The notes under the pieces were generated by a model. It saw nothing but the letters and a program-made list of their open reading frames with translations, did not search any database and had not been told where the DNA came from. A DNA stretch of 40,660 nt from a virus. The translations under genes were made by a program, and so were the position numbers. The stretch is taken from positions 1 through 40,660 of IMG/VR virus record IMGVR_UViG_3300037316_000054, one strand, 5' to 3'. This document shows, piece after piece, positions 17,339 to 24,641 of the stretch. Position 1 is the first letter of the stretch. Each line of letters opens with the position of its first letter.

Positions 17339-18271
17339 TTACGCCGTGACTGCCGCGTCAGTGATGCCCCATACGCGAGCCGCAGCGCGACCGTGCATGA
17401 TTGCGAGACCAACGAGCCATTCAACGCGAGTACGAAGGACCGGCTTTGCGTTGATTTCACCGAGATCGGTGACTTCCATGGCGCCGTTCTGTAGGCCCGA
17501 CACCATACCGTCGCCAAAGTTGACAACGTAGATGGAAGTGGAGACAGCGGAACCAGCAGGACCGGCTTCGTTGTAGTCGATGATACGAGCACCGGTGTCA
17601 TCGTAGTCAGCGATCAGGATAGGTAGATCGTTGTACATCGTGACGCGGCGACCGAACTCGTCTTCAGCGAAATCGATATCACCACCGACTGCGATGGTAC
17701 GTGCAGCTGCGGTGAGGCGACGACGCATAGCCTTCGACATGACCAGGGCGTTCGGGCTATCGACTAGATCGATTGCCTTGTCCAGAGCCGAAAGAGAAAG
17801 CGGCGAGTTGTTGGACGGAGAAACGAGGTTTGCCGGGATGATCTGGTTGCCGACGATGCGGACACGAAGACCATCGAACTGACGCGGGTCAATAGTGGAG
17901 TCACCGTTGATGACCTTGCCAGCAAGGTAAAGACTCATCGCCTTGACCTTCATGCCCTCATGCTGTGTGCGGACAGCCGGACCACGGGTCTTGATCAATG
18001 CCTTGTCGACATCGAGATCGCCACCAGCGATACGAAGCACTTCAGTCTGCGGGTTCAGCACGCCGACGCTTTCCGGATAGGCTTCATTGAAACCACGGAA
18101 TGCGACGCCAGGAAGAGTACCTTCCTGATTGTAGCTGAATGAGCCACCGATAATGTCCTCGAACGGCAGAACACGGAGAACATCCGAATTTGCCGCGAAC
18201 ATTTCGATAATAGCAGCGCGCTTAACGTCGCCGCTGTTGATCTTGCTCGCTTCAAGTAGAGTGACAGCCAT
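17339..18271 (-). CDS. major capsid protein (HK97-fold type)
   Basis: 310 aa. N-terminus MAVTLLEASKINSGDVKRAA, IGGSFSYNQEGTLPGVAFRG, NEAYPESVGVLNPQTEVLRI, GGDLDVDKALIKTR; middle PNALVMSKAMRRRLTAAART; C-terminus GAMEVTDLGEINAKPVLRTR, EWLVGLAIMHGRAAARVWGI. These match a widespread class of short HK97-like capsid proteins that lack a long delta domain. Preceded by a separate scaffold gene, consistent with a capsid using an independent scaffold. Shine-Dalgarno AGGAGAA lies upstream of the ATG. Confidence 0.93.
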   Translation of the reverse strand: MAVTLLEASKINSGDVKRAAIIEMFAANSDVLRVLPFEDIIGGSFSYNQEGTLPGVAFRGFNEAYPESVGVLNPQTEVLRIAGGDLDVDKALIKTRGPAVRTQHEGMKVKAMSLYLAGKVINGDSTIDPRQFDGLRVRIVGNQIIPANLVSPSNNSPLSLSALDKAIDLVDSPNALVMSKAMRRRLTAAARTIAVGGDIDFAEDEFGRRVTMYNDLPILIADYDDTGARIIDYNEAGPAGSAVSTSIYVVNFGDGMVSGLQNGAMEVTDLGEINAKPVLRTRVEWLVGLAIMHGRAAARVWGITDAAVTA

Positions 18272-18360
18272 TTTCTTCTCCTGTGCCGTTAGCCGGCATC
18301 TTTTTCGTTCTCTGACATTATCCCGGTCAGCTCAGGTCTACGAAGCGAGCAAGATATTGG

Positions 18361-19158
18361 TTAAGCGTTCTTAACCTTACCTTCGTTCGCCATTCCGAGG
18401 CGGGTAAGTGCGGGAAGTCTGTTGAACTCCTCGCGCGTCATGCCGTTGTAGTCTGTCTTGCCCTTGTTCCCGGCAGCGCCGCCACCAGAAGAGCCCTTGA
18501 AGAAGTGCGGTGCGCGCTCCTTAAGCGTCTGAATCCATTCAAACGCCGTCATTGGAGTTGTACCGTCCGCGCCGTAGATAACTGCGGATTCGCCATCCCG
18601 AGGGACAACATTCCCGTTTTCTTCGACGTGGAAAACACCGTAAGCACGGTTGAGAATATCAGGTAGAGCTTGTGTCTCTACTCCGCTCTTCTCACTGAGA
18701 ACTGCGTCTGTGATACAACGATCAACCAAGCTTTGATTGAACTTGCGGTCAGACTCAGATGCCCGAACTTCGGCTGAGGCACGCTTTTTCGCCTCTTCGG
18801 CGAGCTGGCTATCGTACCCAACCTTCATTTGTTGTGTACGCTTTGTTACCTCAGCTTCGATATCCTCAGTGGTCTTCAGCTTGCCATCTGCAACCTTCTG
18901 GTTGGTGGCACGAAGTTCGTCGATCTCTGCAAGCAGGTCTTCGAACTTCTTATCCTTTGGGATAAGCGGAACAACCTTGTCCCATTGAGCCTTCAAAGTG
19001 TCGCGTTCCTTGGAAAGTGCGATGTTGTTATCGCGGAACTCGACCAACTTTGCTTCCGGGACCACCTTGACAACGAACTTACCAAGATCGTTTTTCGTCT
19101 GCGTTCCCTTCAAGCCCTCTGGAATAGAGGCTTCGTCGTCATAAAGAATATCAGGCAT
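18361..19158 (-). CDS. capsid scaffolding protein
   Basis: 265 aa immediately upstream of the capsid gene. A long charged coiled coil (about 35-165: KLVEFRDNNIALSKERDTLK, FEDLLAEIDELRATNQKVAD) is followed by a globular part (FHVEENGNVVPRDGES) and a Gly-rich linker to a C-terminal basic segment (FNRLPALTRLGMANEGKVK), the usual capsid-binding end of phage scaffolds. Start ATG has GGGGAGAT upstream. Promoter lies about 90 bp before it. Confidence 0.85.
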   Translation of the reverse strand: MPDILYDDEASIPEGLKGTQTKNDLGKFVVKVVPEAKLVEFRDNNIALSKERDTLKAQWDKVVPLIPKDKKFEDLLAEIDELRATNQKVADGKLKTTEDIEAEVTKRTQQMKVGYDSQLAEEAKKRASAEVRASESDRKFNQSLVDRCITDAVLSEKSGVETQALPDILNRAYGVFHVEENGNVVPRDGESAVIYGADGTTPMTAFEWIQTLKERAPHFFKGSSGGGAAGNKGKTDYNGMTREEFNRLPALTRLGMANEGKVKNA

Positions 19159-19246
19159 TTTGATCTCCCCGAGACCTTAGTGTTAGCACCGTTCTTCTAC
19201 CAGAAGTACAGCGGCAATTCGACCCGAATTGCTTTTTACTTTTATG

Positions 19247-19296
19247 ATAATGCGCAGAAAGTTAAAATAAGTCAAGTTATCAATGCGAACGGGTCA
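19247..19296 (-). promoter_or_regulatory. promoter of the scaffold-capsid operon with TGACCCG box
   Basis: Minus strand TTGACT (19275-19270), 17 bp, CATTAT (19252-19247). TGACCCG (19296-19290) lies 14 bp upstream of the -35, as in the other virion promoters. Confidence 0.8.
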
Positions 19297-19320
19297 TTTT
19301 CTTTTCGATTTTTTCTTCAG

Positions 19321-19602
19321 TTACCCTTTCAGAGCATTACCGATCTTGATCAAATCCGGCAGAATCTCAAAGAATTTCTGAATTCCGCCGACCTTATCAA
19401 TGAGATCAGCAACATCTGCGCTGTTGTTAGCAATGAGAGACAGAACCTGATCCATCATCGATTTGGTCTCAGGCGGCGGGATCATCGACAGAATCTTGTT
19501 AACGATAGCGAGTGCTTGGCTATCGTTCAATTTTGGACCGGTCGTGGACGCAAGCATCGTTTGAATTGCAACTACGCCAGCGGTCTTGTTAAAATCAACC
19601 AT
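19321..19602 (-). CDS. hypothetical small helical protein, 93 aa
   Basis: Begins MVDFNKTAGVVAIQTMLAST; the rest is predicted mostly helical (QALAIVNKILSMIPPP, QVLSLIANNSADVADLIDKV). First gene of the virion transcript with its own promoter and the ribosome site ACGGAGTAATCAAT-ATG. Own promoter suggests high expression. No family recognised. Confidence 0.75.
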   Translation of the reverse strand: MVDFNKTAGVVAIQTMLASTTGPKLNDSQALAIVNKILSMIPPPETKSMMDQVLSLIANNSADVADLIDKVGGIQKFFEILPDLIKIGNALKG

Positions 19603-19627
19603 ATTGATTACTCCGTTTCATTTTTGC

Positions 19628-19675
19628 ATTATGATCAGTTTGCTTAAAAAATCAAGGAAAACACGAACCGGGTCA
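19628..19675 (-). promoter_or_regulatory. leftmost-reading virion promoter with TGACCCG box
   Basis: Minus strand TTGATT (19655-19650), 16 bp, CATAAT (19633-19628); TGACCCG (19675-19669) is 13 bp upstream of the -35. The box sits only 9 bp from the -35 of the divergent plus-strand promoter, so one bound protein could affect both. Confidence 0.78.
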
Positions 19676-19683
19676 TTTTTTAC

Positions 19684-19712
19684 TTGACAAAACCAAAATT
19701 ATTGGCAAGATG
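19684..19712 (+). promoter_or_regulatory. divergent promoter of the plus-strand operon
   Basis: TTGACA (19684-19689) then CAAGAT/AAGATG at 16-17 bp. About 60 bp upstream of the first gene's ATG. Good -35, mediocre -10. Confidence 0.6.
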
Positions 19713-19773
19713 GCGAAAATTCCGAGTTGGTTGGCATTTCACAATTCCGCCATATTTTAGGAGCAAAGAGCTA

Positions 19774-20010
19774 ATGGGTAACGGGTCACACCAGTCCTAT
19801 AATCAAGGATATCGTGGGTATTTCAGCTCAGCTGACTTAGACGAAAATCCATACGACTACGGGACACCTGAGTTCATAGCCTGGGAAAAAGGCTGGAAAG
19901 AAGCCGAAGATGATGACAGCGCCGCAGCCGATTTCGACGGATTTGAGGAACCCGGCCTCGATTATCTCCACTATGAGCGTTGGGGAGGAGACGGAGATGA
20001 CGACGATTGA
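19774..20010 (+). CDS. Rmf/CrpP-like small protein with acidic tail
   Basis: 78 aa from ATG with AGGAG 10 bp upstream (an earlier TTG at 19684 is the -35 box, not a start). The core ENPYDYGTPEFIAWEKGWKE resembles the NPY-x-GT-x-x-x-x-x-W-x-x-GW pattern of the ribosome modulation factor / CrpP family, many members of which are phage or plasmid encoded. The C-terminus is very acidic (DDDSAAADFDGFEE and a final DGDDDD). First gene of an eight-gene overlapping operon. If the family is right it may touch ribosomes or nucleic acid, but the acidic tail is unusual. Confidence 0.7.
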   Translation: MGNGSHQSYNQGYRGYFSSADLDENPYDYGTPEFIAWEKGWKEAEDDDSAAADFDGFEEPGLDYLHYERWGGDGDDDD

Positions 20011-20242
20011 AATCGAGGATACTGTCCGCGAACGAATCAAGGAAATCGAAAGGCTTCGCAAGAAGCCGCAGATTCCTTTGGGCGAGGACGGTAGGCCGAT
20101 TCCTGTGCCAGTCCTGCCTCCAAAACCGGTCGAACCGCTGCCGATCGTGGCTGACGCGAAAGCCGAGGAACATCCGGATCACGAAGTCCTCAAGCTCGCC
20201 GACGACGGCTGTCCGCATGTCGACGATACCGAGAGTTCTTAA
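19997..20242 (+). CDS. hypothetical Pro-rich protein, 81 aa
   Basis: Starts at the ATG preceded by GGGGAGGAGACGGAG, inside the end of the previous gene (14-bp overlap). MTTIEIEDTVRERIKEIERL is a helical start, followed by a Pro-rich middle (PIPVPVLPPKPVEPLPIV) and an acidic end. Looks like an adaptor with a flexible arm. No family recognised. Confidence 0.65.
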   Translation: MTTIEIEDTVRERIKEIERLRKKPQIPLGEDGRPIPVPVLPPKPVEPLPIVADAKAEEHPDHEVLKLADDGCPHVDDTESS

Positions 20243-20498
20243 CCGACACGACGTAGGCGTTCCTCAAGGAGCAGTCTACTGCGGTCGCGGCGGACGCGGG
20301 TTGCCCCGATCTCCATACTGCAACCCGTTTTCGATGCGTGGTGACACTCTCGCTGAGCGCAATCGGGTCTGCGATCTCTTCGAACGGCACATCCTGCCAA
20401 CTCTCGACGTGAGTGATCTTCGTGGAAAAGATTTGGTGTGCTATTGCGCGCCGCAACGCTGTCATTGTGACGGTATTTTAAGGAAAGCCAATGCTTGA
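20217..20498 (+). CDS. DUF4326 family protein
   Basis: 93 aa from ATG at 20217, overlapping the previous gene by 26 bp. Shows the DUF4326 pattern: GAVYCGRGGRGLPRSPYCNP (the family's Y-IGRG-x-WGNPF), a helical middle (ERNRVCDLFERHILP), and LRGKDLVCYCAPQRCHCDGI, the LxGKxLxCWCxPxxCHG end that probably binds metal. Common in phages and plasmids; biochemical function not known. Confidence 0.85.
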   Translation: MSTIPRVLNRHDVGVPQGAVYCGRGGRGLPRSPYCNPFSMRGDTLAERNRVCDLFERHILPTLDVSDLRGKDLVCYCAPQRCHCDGILRKANA

Positions 20499-20736
20499 AT
20501 CTCGGATTGTCTCGTGCAGGAAACTAGAACAGGTAGAAGACTTTCCTGGTCTCTATATTTCCGAAGACGAAATGCTTATTCTCTTCGAAGCTCCTTCCCG
20601 TGGACAGGTCATCTATCCAGGGAGTAGCACATACAAAATAGGGCACTATGCTCATAATTGGGCGATGCCTCAATTCAGACGCTTCGAAGGCGAAGTAACT
20701 ATCAAGCAAGCACCGAAATGGCTGGATCGCAAATGA
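20491..20736 (+). CDS. hypothetical protein, 81 aa
   Basis: Start MLESRIVSCRKLEQVEDFPG with TAAGGAAAG 5 bp upstream, overlapping the DUF4326 stop by 8 bp. Beta-rich with GLYISEDEMLILFEAPSRGQ and ends APKWLDRK. The stop overlaps the next ATG (ATGA), so expression is coupled. No family recognised. Confidence 0.7.
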   Translation: MLESRIVSCRKLEQVEDFPGLYISEDEMLILFEAPSRGQVIYPGSSTYKIGHYAHNWAMPQFRRFEGEVTIKQAPKWLDRK

Positions 20737-20960
20737 TTACACTGAAAATCGGCATCGAATACATCAACGGTGTCATCGCCTACGGCACGGAAGTGCCAAC
20801 GACCGAAGCAAAGGCCGACGAGCTGGTGAAGCTTTTCATCGTTACTTGGTTCCCAGGCGCCAAGAACGACACTGGCTGGATCAAGCGTGACGGCTTGACT
20901 CTCCGCTCATGGGAATTGAACCCGAGCTTCAAGGTCGTTTTCTGGAAGAAGAAAATATGA
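20733..20960 (+). CDS. hypothetical protein, 75 aa
   Basis: Start chosen at the ATGA overlap with the preceding gene (MITLKIGIEYINGVIAYGTE); an in-frame ATG at 20718 is possible. Alternating beta pattern, TEAKADELVKLF helix, ends FKVVFWKKKI. Small single-domain alpha/beta protein of unknown role. Confidence 0.68.
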   Translation: MITLKIGIEYINGVIAYGTEVPTTEAKADELVKLFIVTWFPGAKNDTGWIKRDGLTLRSWELNPSFKVVFWKKKI

Positions 20961-21157
20961 GAAAGGCAGACGCACAGGTTCTGATAAATCGTCAGCGCTT
21001 CGTCAATAGACTCGCAGAGATGGAAATGACTCTGCGCAGCATGGCGCGCGTGTCAAATTTTTCGAAAGACATGTGCAAAGATTTCGAAAGCCTTGCCGAT
21101 CACATGCAGTCGACGATCGCGAAAACCAGAAAGCATATTGAGGAGTGCGTAACATGA
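20957..21157 (+). CDS. hypothetical helical protein, 66 aa
   Basis: Start MRKADAQVLINRQRFVNRLA at an ATGA overlap, with GGAAGAAG just upstream. Almost entirely charged helix (SLADHMQSTIAKTRKHIEEC), likely a coiled coil. Ends in ATGA with the next gene. Confidence 0.68.
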   Translation: MRKADAQVLINRQRFVNRLAEMEMTLRSMARVSNFSKDMCKDFESLADHMQSTIAKTRKHIEECVT

Positions 21158-21354
21158 CCTTCAGCGAATGGAAGACGATGATCGATATCGTCGAAAAGTT
21201 TCATCCAGGCGAACGCCTATTTGATGGCGTCGAGCACGATATCGCCTATATAAACCTTACCGAAGATAATGTTTCCGAAGACTCTGAGGACGGTAAGAAG
21301 CTGGTAGCGTTCGGCTTTTTCGTCGAAGACGACGGCTGGGCAAGATACGTATGA
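21154..21354 (+). CDS. hypothetical protein, 66 aa
   Basis: MTFSEWKTMIDIVEKFHPGE start with AGGAG 9 bp upstream, coupled by ATGA to both neighbours. Acidic (NLTEDNVSEDSEDGKK), ends VEDDGWARYV. No family recognised. Confidence 0.68.
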   Translation: MTFSEWKTMIDIVEKFHPGERLFDGVEHDIAYINLTEDNVSEDSEDGKKLVAFGFFVEDDGWARYV

Positions 21355-21527
21355 AACTGAAACTTTGGCTATACTGGCACCTGCGCGATCTCGCGTTTCC
21401 TGTCTATGATTGCGAAGATTGTATAGGCATGATTCAGCACGGTTGCCAGTGCGCCTATTATGGCGCACCAGCGCCGGGTGTCAAACCAGAACGCTGGCGT
21501 GCTTGGCTTCAGGCTCGATTGAGTTAG
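21351..21527 (+). CDS. small Cys-containing protein, 58 aa
   Basis: MKLKLWLYWHLRDLAFPVYD then CEDC and GCQCAYYGAP, four cysteines as C-x2-C and C-x-C that could hold a metal, then a basic Trp-rich end (WRAWLQARLS). Last gene of the plus operon; its stop overlaps the convergent stop of the minus-strand gene by 4 bp. Confidence 0.65.
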   Translation: MKLKLWLYWHLRDLAFPVYDCEDCIGMIQHGCQCAYYGAPAPGVKPERWRAWLQARLS

Positions 21528-21727
21528 AGCCAGATAGCTTGCTGGATGCGTATCAGTCTACCTGATGGCGGTGGTGGAGTTACGCCTACTTCGGTGTAAT
21601 AACCGGTGGCAAAATATCCAGAGCGCCAATATTGCCCGCCAAAATATCGACGAGCAAACGTTACACCGATATCCGTAAATACAGTGAAATACTTATCGGC
21701 AAAATATCGAGAGCCAAAGTATCTCAT
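21524..21727 (-). CDS. aromatic repeat protein, 67 aa (RYFG/RYFADKYF type)
   Basis: Made of short aromatic repeats: MRYFGSRYFADKYFTVF, FARRYFGGQYWRSGYFATGY, then a Pro run. DNA shows CAAAATATC (plus strand) four times in about 100 bp. Similar RYF repeats occur in small proteins near fibre genes of alphaproteobacterial phages. Starts 5 bp after the fibre gene stop. Probably a virion-associated fibre partner. Confidence 0.7.
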   Translation of the reverse strand: MRYFGSRYFADKYFTVFTDIGVTFARRYFGGQYWRSGYFATGYYTEVGVTPPPPSGRLIRIQQAIWL

Positions 21728-21732
21728 TGGAT

Positions 21733-23514
21733 TTACGTCAAGTCAGATACAATAGCAGTTCTGTTGCCTGATCCATCAACAGTTGCAGTTACACGAGTCT
21801 TGCTATCCTGTACTGCATTTCTGAAGACTTCCGTTCCGGTTCCAGCTCCGGAAAGCTTACCACCAAGAACAGACATTGCAAAGCGCCATGCTTGACGCAT
21901 TGTCAATCCAGTCTCAAGTGCATTCGCGCGATCCAGAAGCCCATCAGCATTCTGAATTGCTGTCGGAACTGCGTCAACGTCGGTCTTAACCGCCGCGATA
22001 TCAGCACTGACGCTTGCACCAGCCGGCGCTCCCAGGCGAGACATGATAGCATTAGTTGCACCAATGATAAGAGTCTCGTCAGCGGGTGCGGCTGTCAGGT
22101 TATCCGTCTTTACCTTGATCGCAGCAATGTCGGAATTATCCGGCGCAGTGTAGCCCGACGTGGCAAGACGAGACGAGACAGCGGCATCGAGATCGGCGAG
22201 GCGAGCATCTCCGAGCGCCGTGAGGCCAGCACCAGCGTCTCCGATCGTTGCCTTAATGGCCGCGATATCGCTATTGTCCGGCGCGGTATAGCCGGACGTG
22301 GCGAGACGAGACGAGACAGCTGCGTCGAGTTCAGCGAGGCGAGTGTCGCCAAGCGCCGTGAGACCGGCGCCGGCAGCTCCGATTGTCGTGTTAGTGTCTT
22401 TTTCAAGCTTGCCAAAGGTTCCTGCCGTAACATGTGCGGCGGTCGTAGCATCCCAAACCGCTGCCGCGATCGTTGCTGCACTAGCTGGCGCAGCGATGGC
22501 GTCAGTTTCAGCTGCAATCTCGGCAAGGTCCAGAGAGATGGAAGCGAGAACCGGCGCTCCCAGGCGCGCGAACGCGTCGCCAGTCATTGCCGGCGCTGTC
22601 GCAGATTTCCAACCGAGGACGTTCGAATCTACTTGGTTTGTTACGGTGAACGAAAATTTATTGGTGACGACCTTGATTGCTGCCGTATCGACCTTCGCTG
22701 CTGCCACGTCAGCCGAAACCGAAGCGCCAGCGGGGGCACCAATACGCGCATAGGTTAATGACTCTTTGGCGTCAAGATTGTCACCGAATGAACCGGCAAT
22801 GGTATGACGTGACTTCGGTTCATCCCAAATCTGCTTCACAGTCGGTGCTGTAACCCTCCAACTAGAACCACCGGTTTGATTTGTAGCTGCCTGGATGTCA
22901 GCACTAATACTTGCGCCCTGTGGCGCTCCTAAGCGAGTGAATATGGCAGATGTTTGAGTATATGTCAGTGATGCTTTGGCATCAAGGAAAGAGCCAAATG
23001 AACCAGTGACATTATGAGCTGACTTTAATTCATCCCAAACTCCCGCCACGATTTGCGCCGTTGGCTGCGGGTCCCATGCCTCGAACATGAATCCGCCCCA
23101 GGCGTCTGCACCTGAAGCATCGTTTGGTCCGCCATATTTGATGTTGGTTGAAGCAACAAGAACTTGCACGGCATAGGCCGCATCGAAATTAGCTGCTCCG
23201 GCAGTAAGTCCGGTGGCAATAAATTCTGCTTCAAGCGAATAAGATATAGTAGCACCACTTCCTGTCATCGGATTGTATTTTGGAACAACACGACCAATGA
23301 CAGTAGCTCCCTTCAAAACACCAAACAAAAGCGATGGCGTCGTGGTTGCTCCGGTAAGAGCACAACGAAGCTTGAAAAGGACCTTACCGTGAGCTGGAAC
23401 GACCACGCTAATTCGAAGATTCGTGGTGTCAAACGCCGTCAGCGCCAGAAGCGAGGATGTTGCCTTGCTAGCTGCCGACGCTGGATCGTACAATTTTGAA
23501 GAAAGTAGATTCAC
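21733..23514 (-). CDS. repeat-rich fibre protein (head or tail fibre)
   Basis: 593 aa starting from GTG at 23514, one base after the previous stop; the longer upstream extension overlaps that gene and is unlikely. The first ~190 residues form a beta domain (LRISVVVPAHGKVLFKLRCA). Next come three VWDE/IWDE...AH...GSFG...LDA segments and two near-identical 42-residue repeats (GAGLTALGD-RLA-LDAAVSS then GYTAPDNSDIAAIK). The C-terminus has MRQAWRFAMSVLGGKLSGAG and a TEVFRNAVQDSKTRVTATVD hairpin seen in phage fibre ends. Likely elongated trimer on head or tail. Receptor unknown. Confidence 0.75.
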   Translation of the reverse strand: MNLLSSKLYDPASAASKATSSLLALTAFDTTNLRISVVVPAHGKVLFKLRCALTGATTTPSLLFGVLKGATVIGRVVPKYNPMTGSGATISYSLEAEFIATGLTAGAANFDAAYAVQVLVASTNIKYGGPNDASGADAWGGFMFEAWDPQPTAQIVAGVWDELKSAHNVTGSFGSFLDAKASLTYTQTSAIFTRLGAPQGASISADIQAATNQTGGSSWRVTAPTVKQIWDEPKSRHTIAGSFGDNLDAKESLTYARIGAPAGASVSADVAAAKVDTAAIKVVTNKFSFTVTNQVDSNVLGWKSATAPAMTGDAFARLGAPVLASISLDLAEIAAETDAIAAPASAATIAAAVWDATTAAHVTAGTFGKLEKDTNTTIGAAGAGLTALGDTRLAELDAAVSSRLATSGYTAPDNSDIAAIKATIGDAGAGLTALGDARLADLDAAVSSRLATSGYTAPDNSDIAAIKVKTDNLTAAPADETLIIGATNAIMSRLGAPAGASVSADIAAVKTDVDAVPTAIQNADGLLDRANALETGLTMRQAWRFAMSVLGGKLSGAGTGTEVFRNAVQDSKTRVTATVDGSGNRTAIVSDLT

Positions 23515-23515
23515 G

Positions 23516-23968
23516 TTAGACCTTACTTCCCTTGAACGTAAATGATAGACCAGACAACGTGCTATCAACGACTGATGGAGCTACAAGCGTAAATACATCA
23601 CCTGGATTGAAGGTAACATCGGCGGCGAAAACGAAGTCTGCTATTGAATCCACATCGAATGTTGCAGTACCGACTTCAACGGCGTTTTGCTGTATCGAAA
23701 ACACCGGTGAGCCGGTTGCGGCTAAAATTGACTGTCCCAAACTTCCGACCAAACCGCTTGGAAACGTGACCGCCGTCGCGACGAGATATTGAATGAGGAT
23801 TTCCAAAGAGCCCGGCTTGCCAGAGGCAAAGCAGGACAGATCGAACTCCACCACGCCGCTACCGTCGCCACCACCACCAGGGACGCCGGCAGGACCGCGA
23901 GCGCCACGTCGAACGGCAGACGCAGGGATCAACGATCGACGCTTGATCGGGACAATGCGAGGCTTCAC
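23516..23968 (-). CDS. fibre-associated structural protein with GPAG linker
   Basis: 150 aa from GTG at 23968. Basic start (KPRIVPIKRRSLIP), a short collagen-like GARGPAGVPGGGGDGSG linker (about 22-38), then a beta-sandwich-like domain (FPSGLVGSLGQSILAATGSP, VFAADVTFNPGDVFTLVAP). This type of small domain occurs with phage fibres as an accessory or head-bound unit. Directly upstream of the fibre gene. Confidence 0.65.
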   Translation of the reverse strand: MKPRIVPIKRRSLIPASAVRRGARGPAGVPGGGGDGSGVVEFDLSCFASGKPGSLEILIQYLVATAVTFPSGLVGSLGQSILAATGSPVFSIQQNAVEVGTATFDVDSIADFVFAADVTFNPGDVFTLVAPSVVDSTLSGLSFTFKGSKV

Positions 23969-23974
23969 GTTCCA

Positions 23975-24115
23975 TTACTTTTTCTGAAACCCAGGATTCG
24001 AGCGGGCAGCATGCGGCTGTTTCTTCAATTTGAGCCAGTTTGGCTCAAGTTTCGGACCAGTCACCTGACGGCTCGACGGCTGTGTTTTGGATTTTGTTTT
24101 GACAATCTTGACCAT
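23975..24115 (-). CDS. small Lys-rich protein, 46 aa
   Basis: MVKIVKTKSKTQPSSRQVTG ... GPKLEPNWLKLKKQPH, ending NPGFQKK. Very basic, no membrane segment. First gene behind the TGACCCG-box promoter and 6 bp before the next start. It is one of three short Lys-rich proteins in the window. Confidence 0.6.
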   Translation of the reverse strand: MVKIVKTKSKTQPSSRQVTGPKLEPNWLKLKKQPHAARSNPGFQKK

Positions 24116-24122
24116 TTTGAAA

Positions 24123-24171
24123 CAGTTGCATAAATGGCGAAGAAAGTAAAGAATTATGGCAATCGGGTCAA
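24123..24171 (-). promoter_or_regulatory. fibre-operon promoter candidate with TGACCCG box
   Basis: TGACCCG (24171-24165) is followed 13 bp later by TTTACT (24151-24146), the same spacing as three better promoters. The expected -10 position reads AACTGT, which is poor. It may need activation from the box. Confidence 0.5.
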
Positions 24172-24172
24172 T

Positions 24173-24418
24173 TCAAGGAAACGGTGAATATCTCGGCACA
24201 CCGTCCAGTAGACCGAAGAAACATTCAACTGACCGAGAAAATTTTATCGGATAGATGATTGACAAAGATTTGTACTGAACGTGCCAAATGTCCTTGTCAC
24301 AATTCCAGATAAAGTCTAATATCTCGTAAGCTGTCTGTCTTACGCAATGTACCCACTTTGTTCCGATCAAATCAGGGTCAGGGACGTAGCCATTGCTATC
24401 GGGCGATAGGTAGTCCAT
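24173..24418 (-). CDS. hypothetical protein, 81 aa, last gene of the ice-binding-protein cassette
   Basis: MDYLSPDSNGYVPDPDLIGT start overlaps the upstream stop (TAATG). Contains YEILDFIWNCDKDIWHVQYK and ends GVPRYSPFP. No signal peptide. Its stop lies at the TGACCCG box of the next promoter. No family recognised. Confidence 0.65.
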   Translation of the reverse strand: MDYLSPDSNGYVPDPDLIGTKWVHCVRQTAYEILDFIWNCDKDIWHVQYKSLSIIYPIKFSRSVECFFGLLDGVPRYSPFP

Positions 24419-24492
24419 TATGCCCTACTACCGATAACAATACCGATGAAAAACGCCATCAAAACGAGAAGAAAAAAAGGATCAGGCATCAT
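24418..24492 (-). CDS. 24-aa single-helix membrane peptide
   Basis: MMPDPFFLLVLMAFFIGIVI plus GSRA: one membrane helix and almost nothing else. ATGA overlap with the gene before and TAATG overlap with the gene after make accidental occurrence unlikely. Could be a holin-like accessory, a membrane anchor, or a coupling peptide. Confidence 0.6.
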   Translation of the reverse strand: MMPDPFFLLVLMAFFIGIVIGSRA

Positions 24493-24641
24493 TTCACCGG
24501 CTTCCTGTTACGAACCCGAAAGATTTTCGGGATAGGACTTCCAGGAAATATGTCGATTTGCTTGGAAGAGATCATCTTCTTGTGATAATCGATCAGAGGA
24601 CTCTTCTCAATCTTGCTAGGTTTTCTCTTTATCGTTGTCAT
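24489..24641 (-). CDS. small basic protein, 50 aa
   Basis: MTTIKRKPSKIEKSPLIDYH ... IFPGSPIPKIFRVRNRKPVK, net strongly positive, with a Pro-rich middle. ATG overlaps the ice-binding protein stop (ATGA). A longer upstream start would overlap that gene. Unknown function. Confidence 0.62.
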   Translation of the reverse strand: MTTIKRKPSKIEKSPLIDYHKKMISSKQIDIFPGSPIPKIFRVRNRKPVK

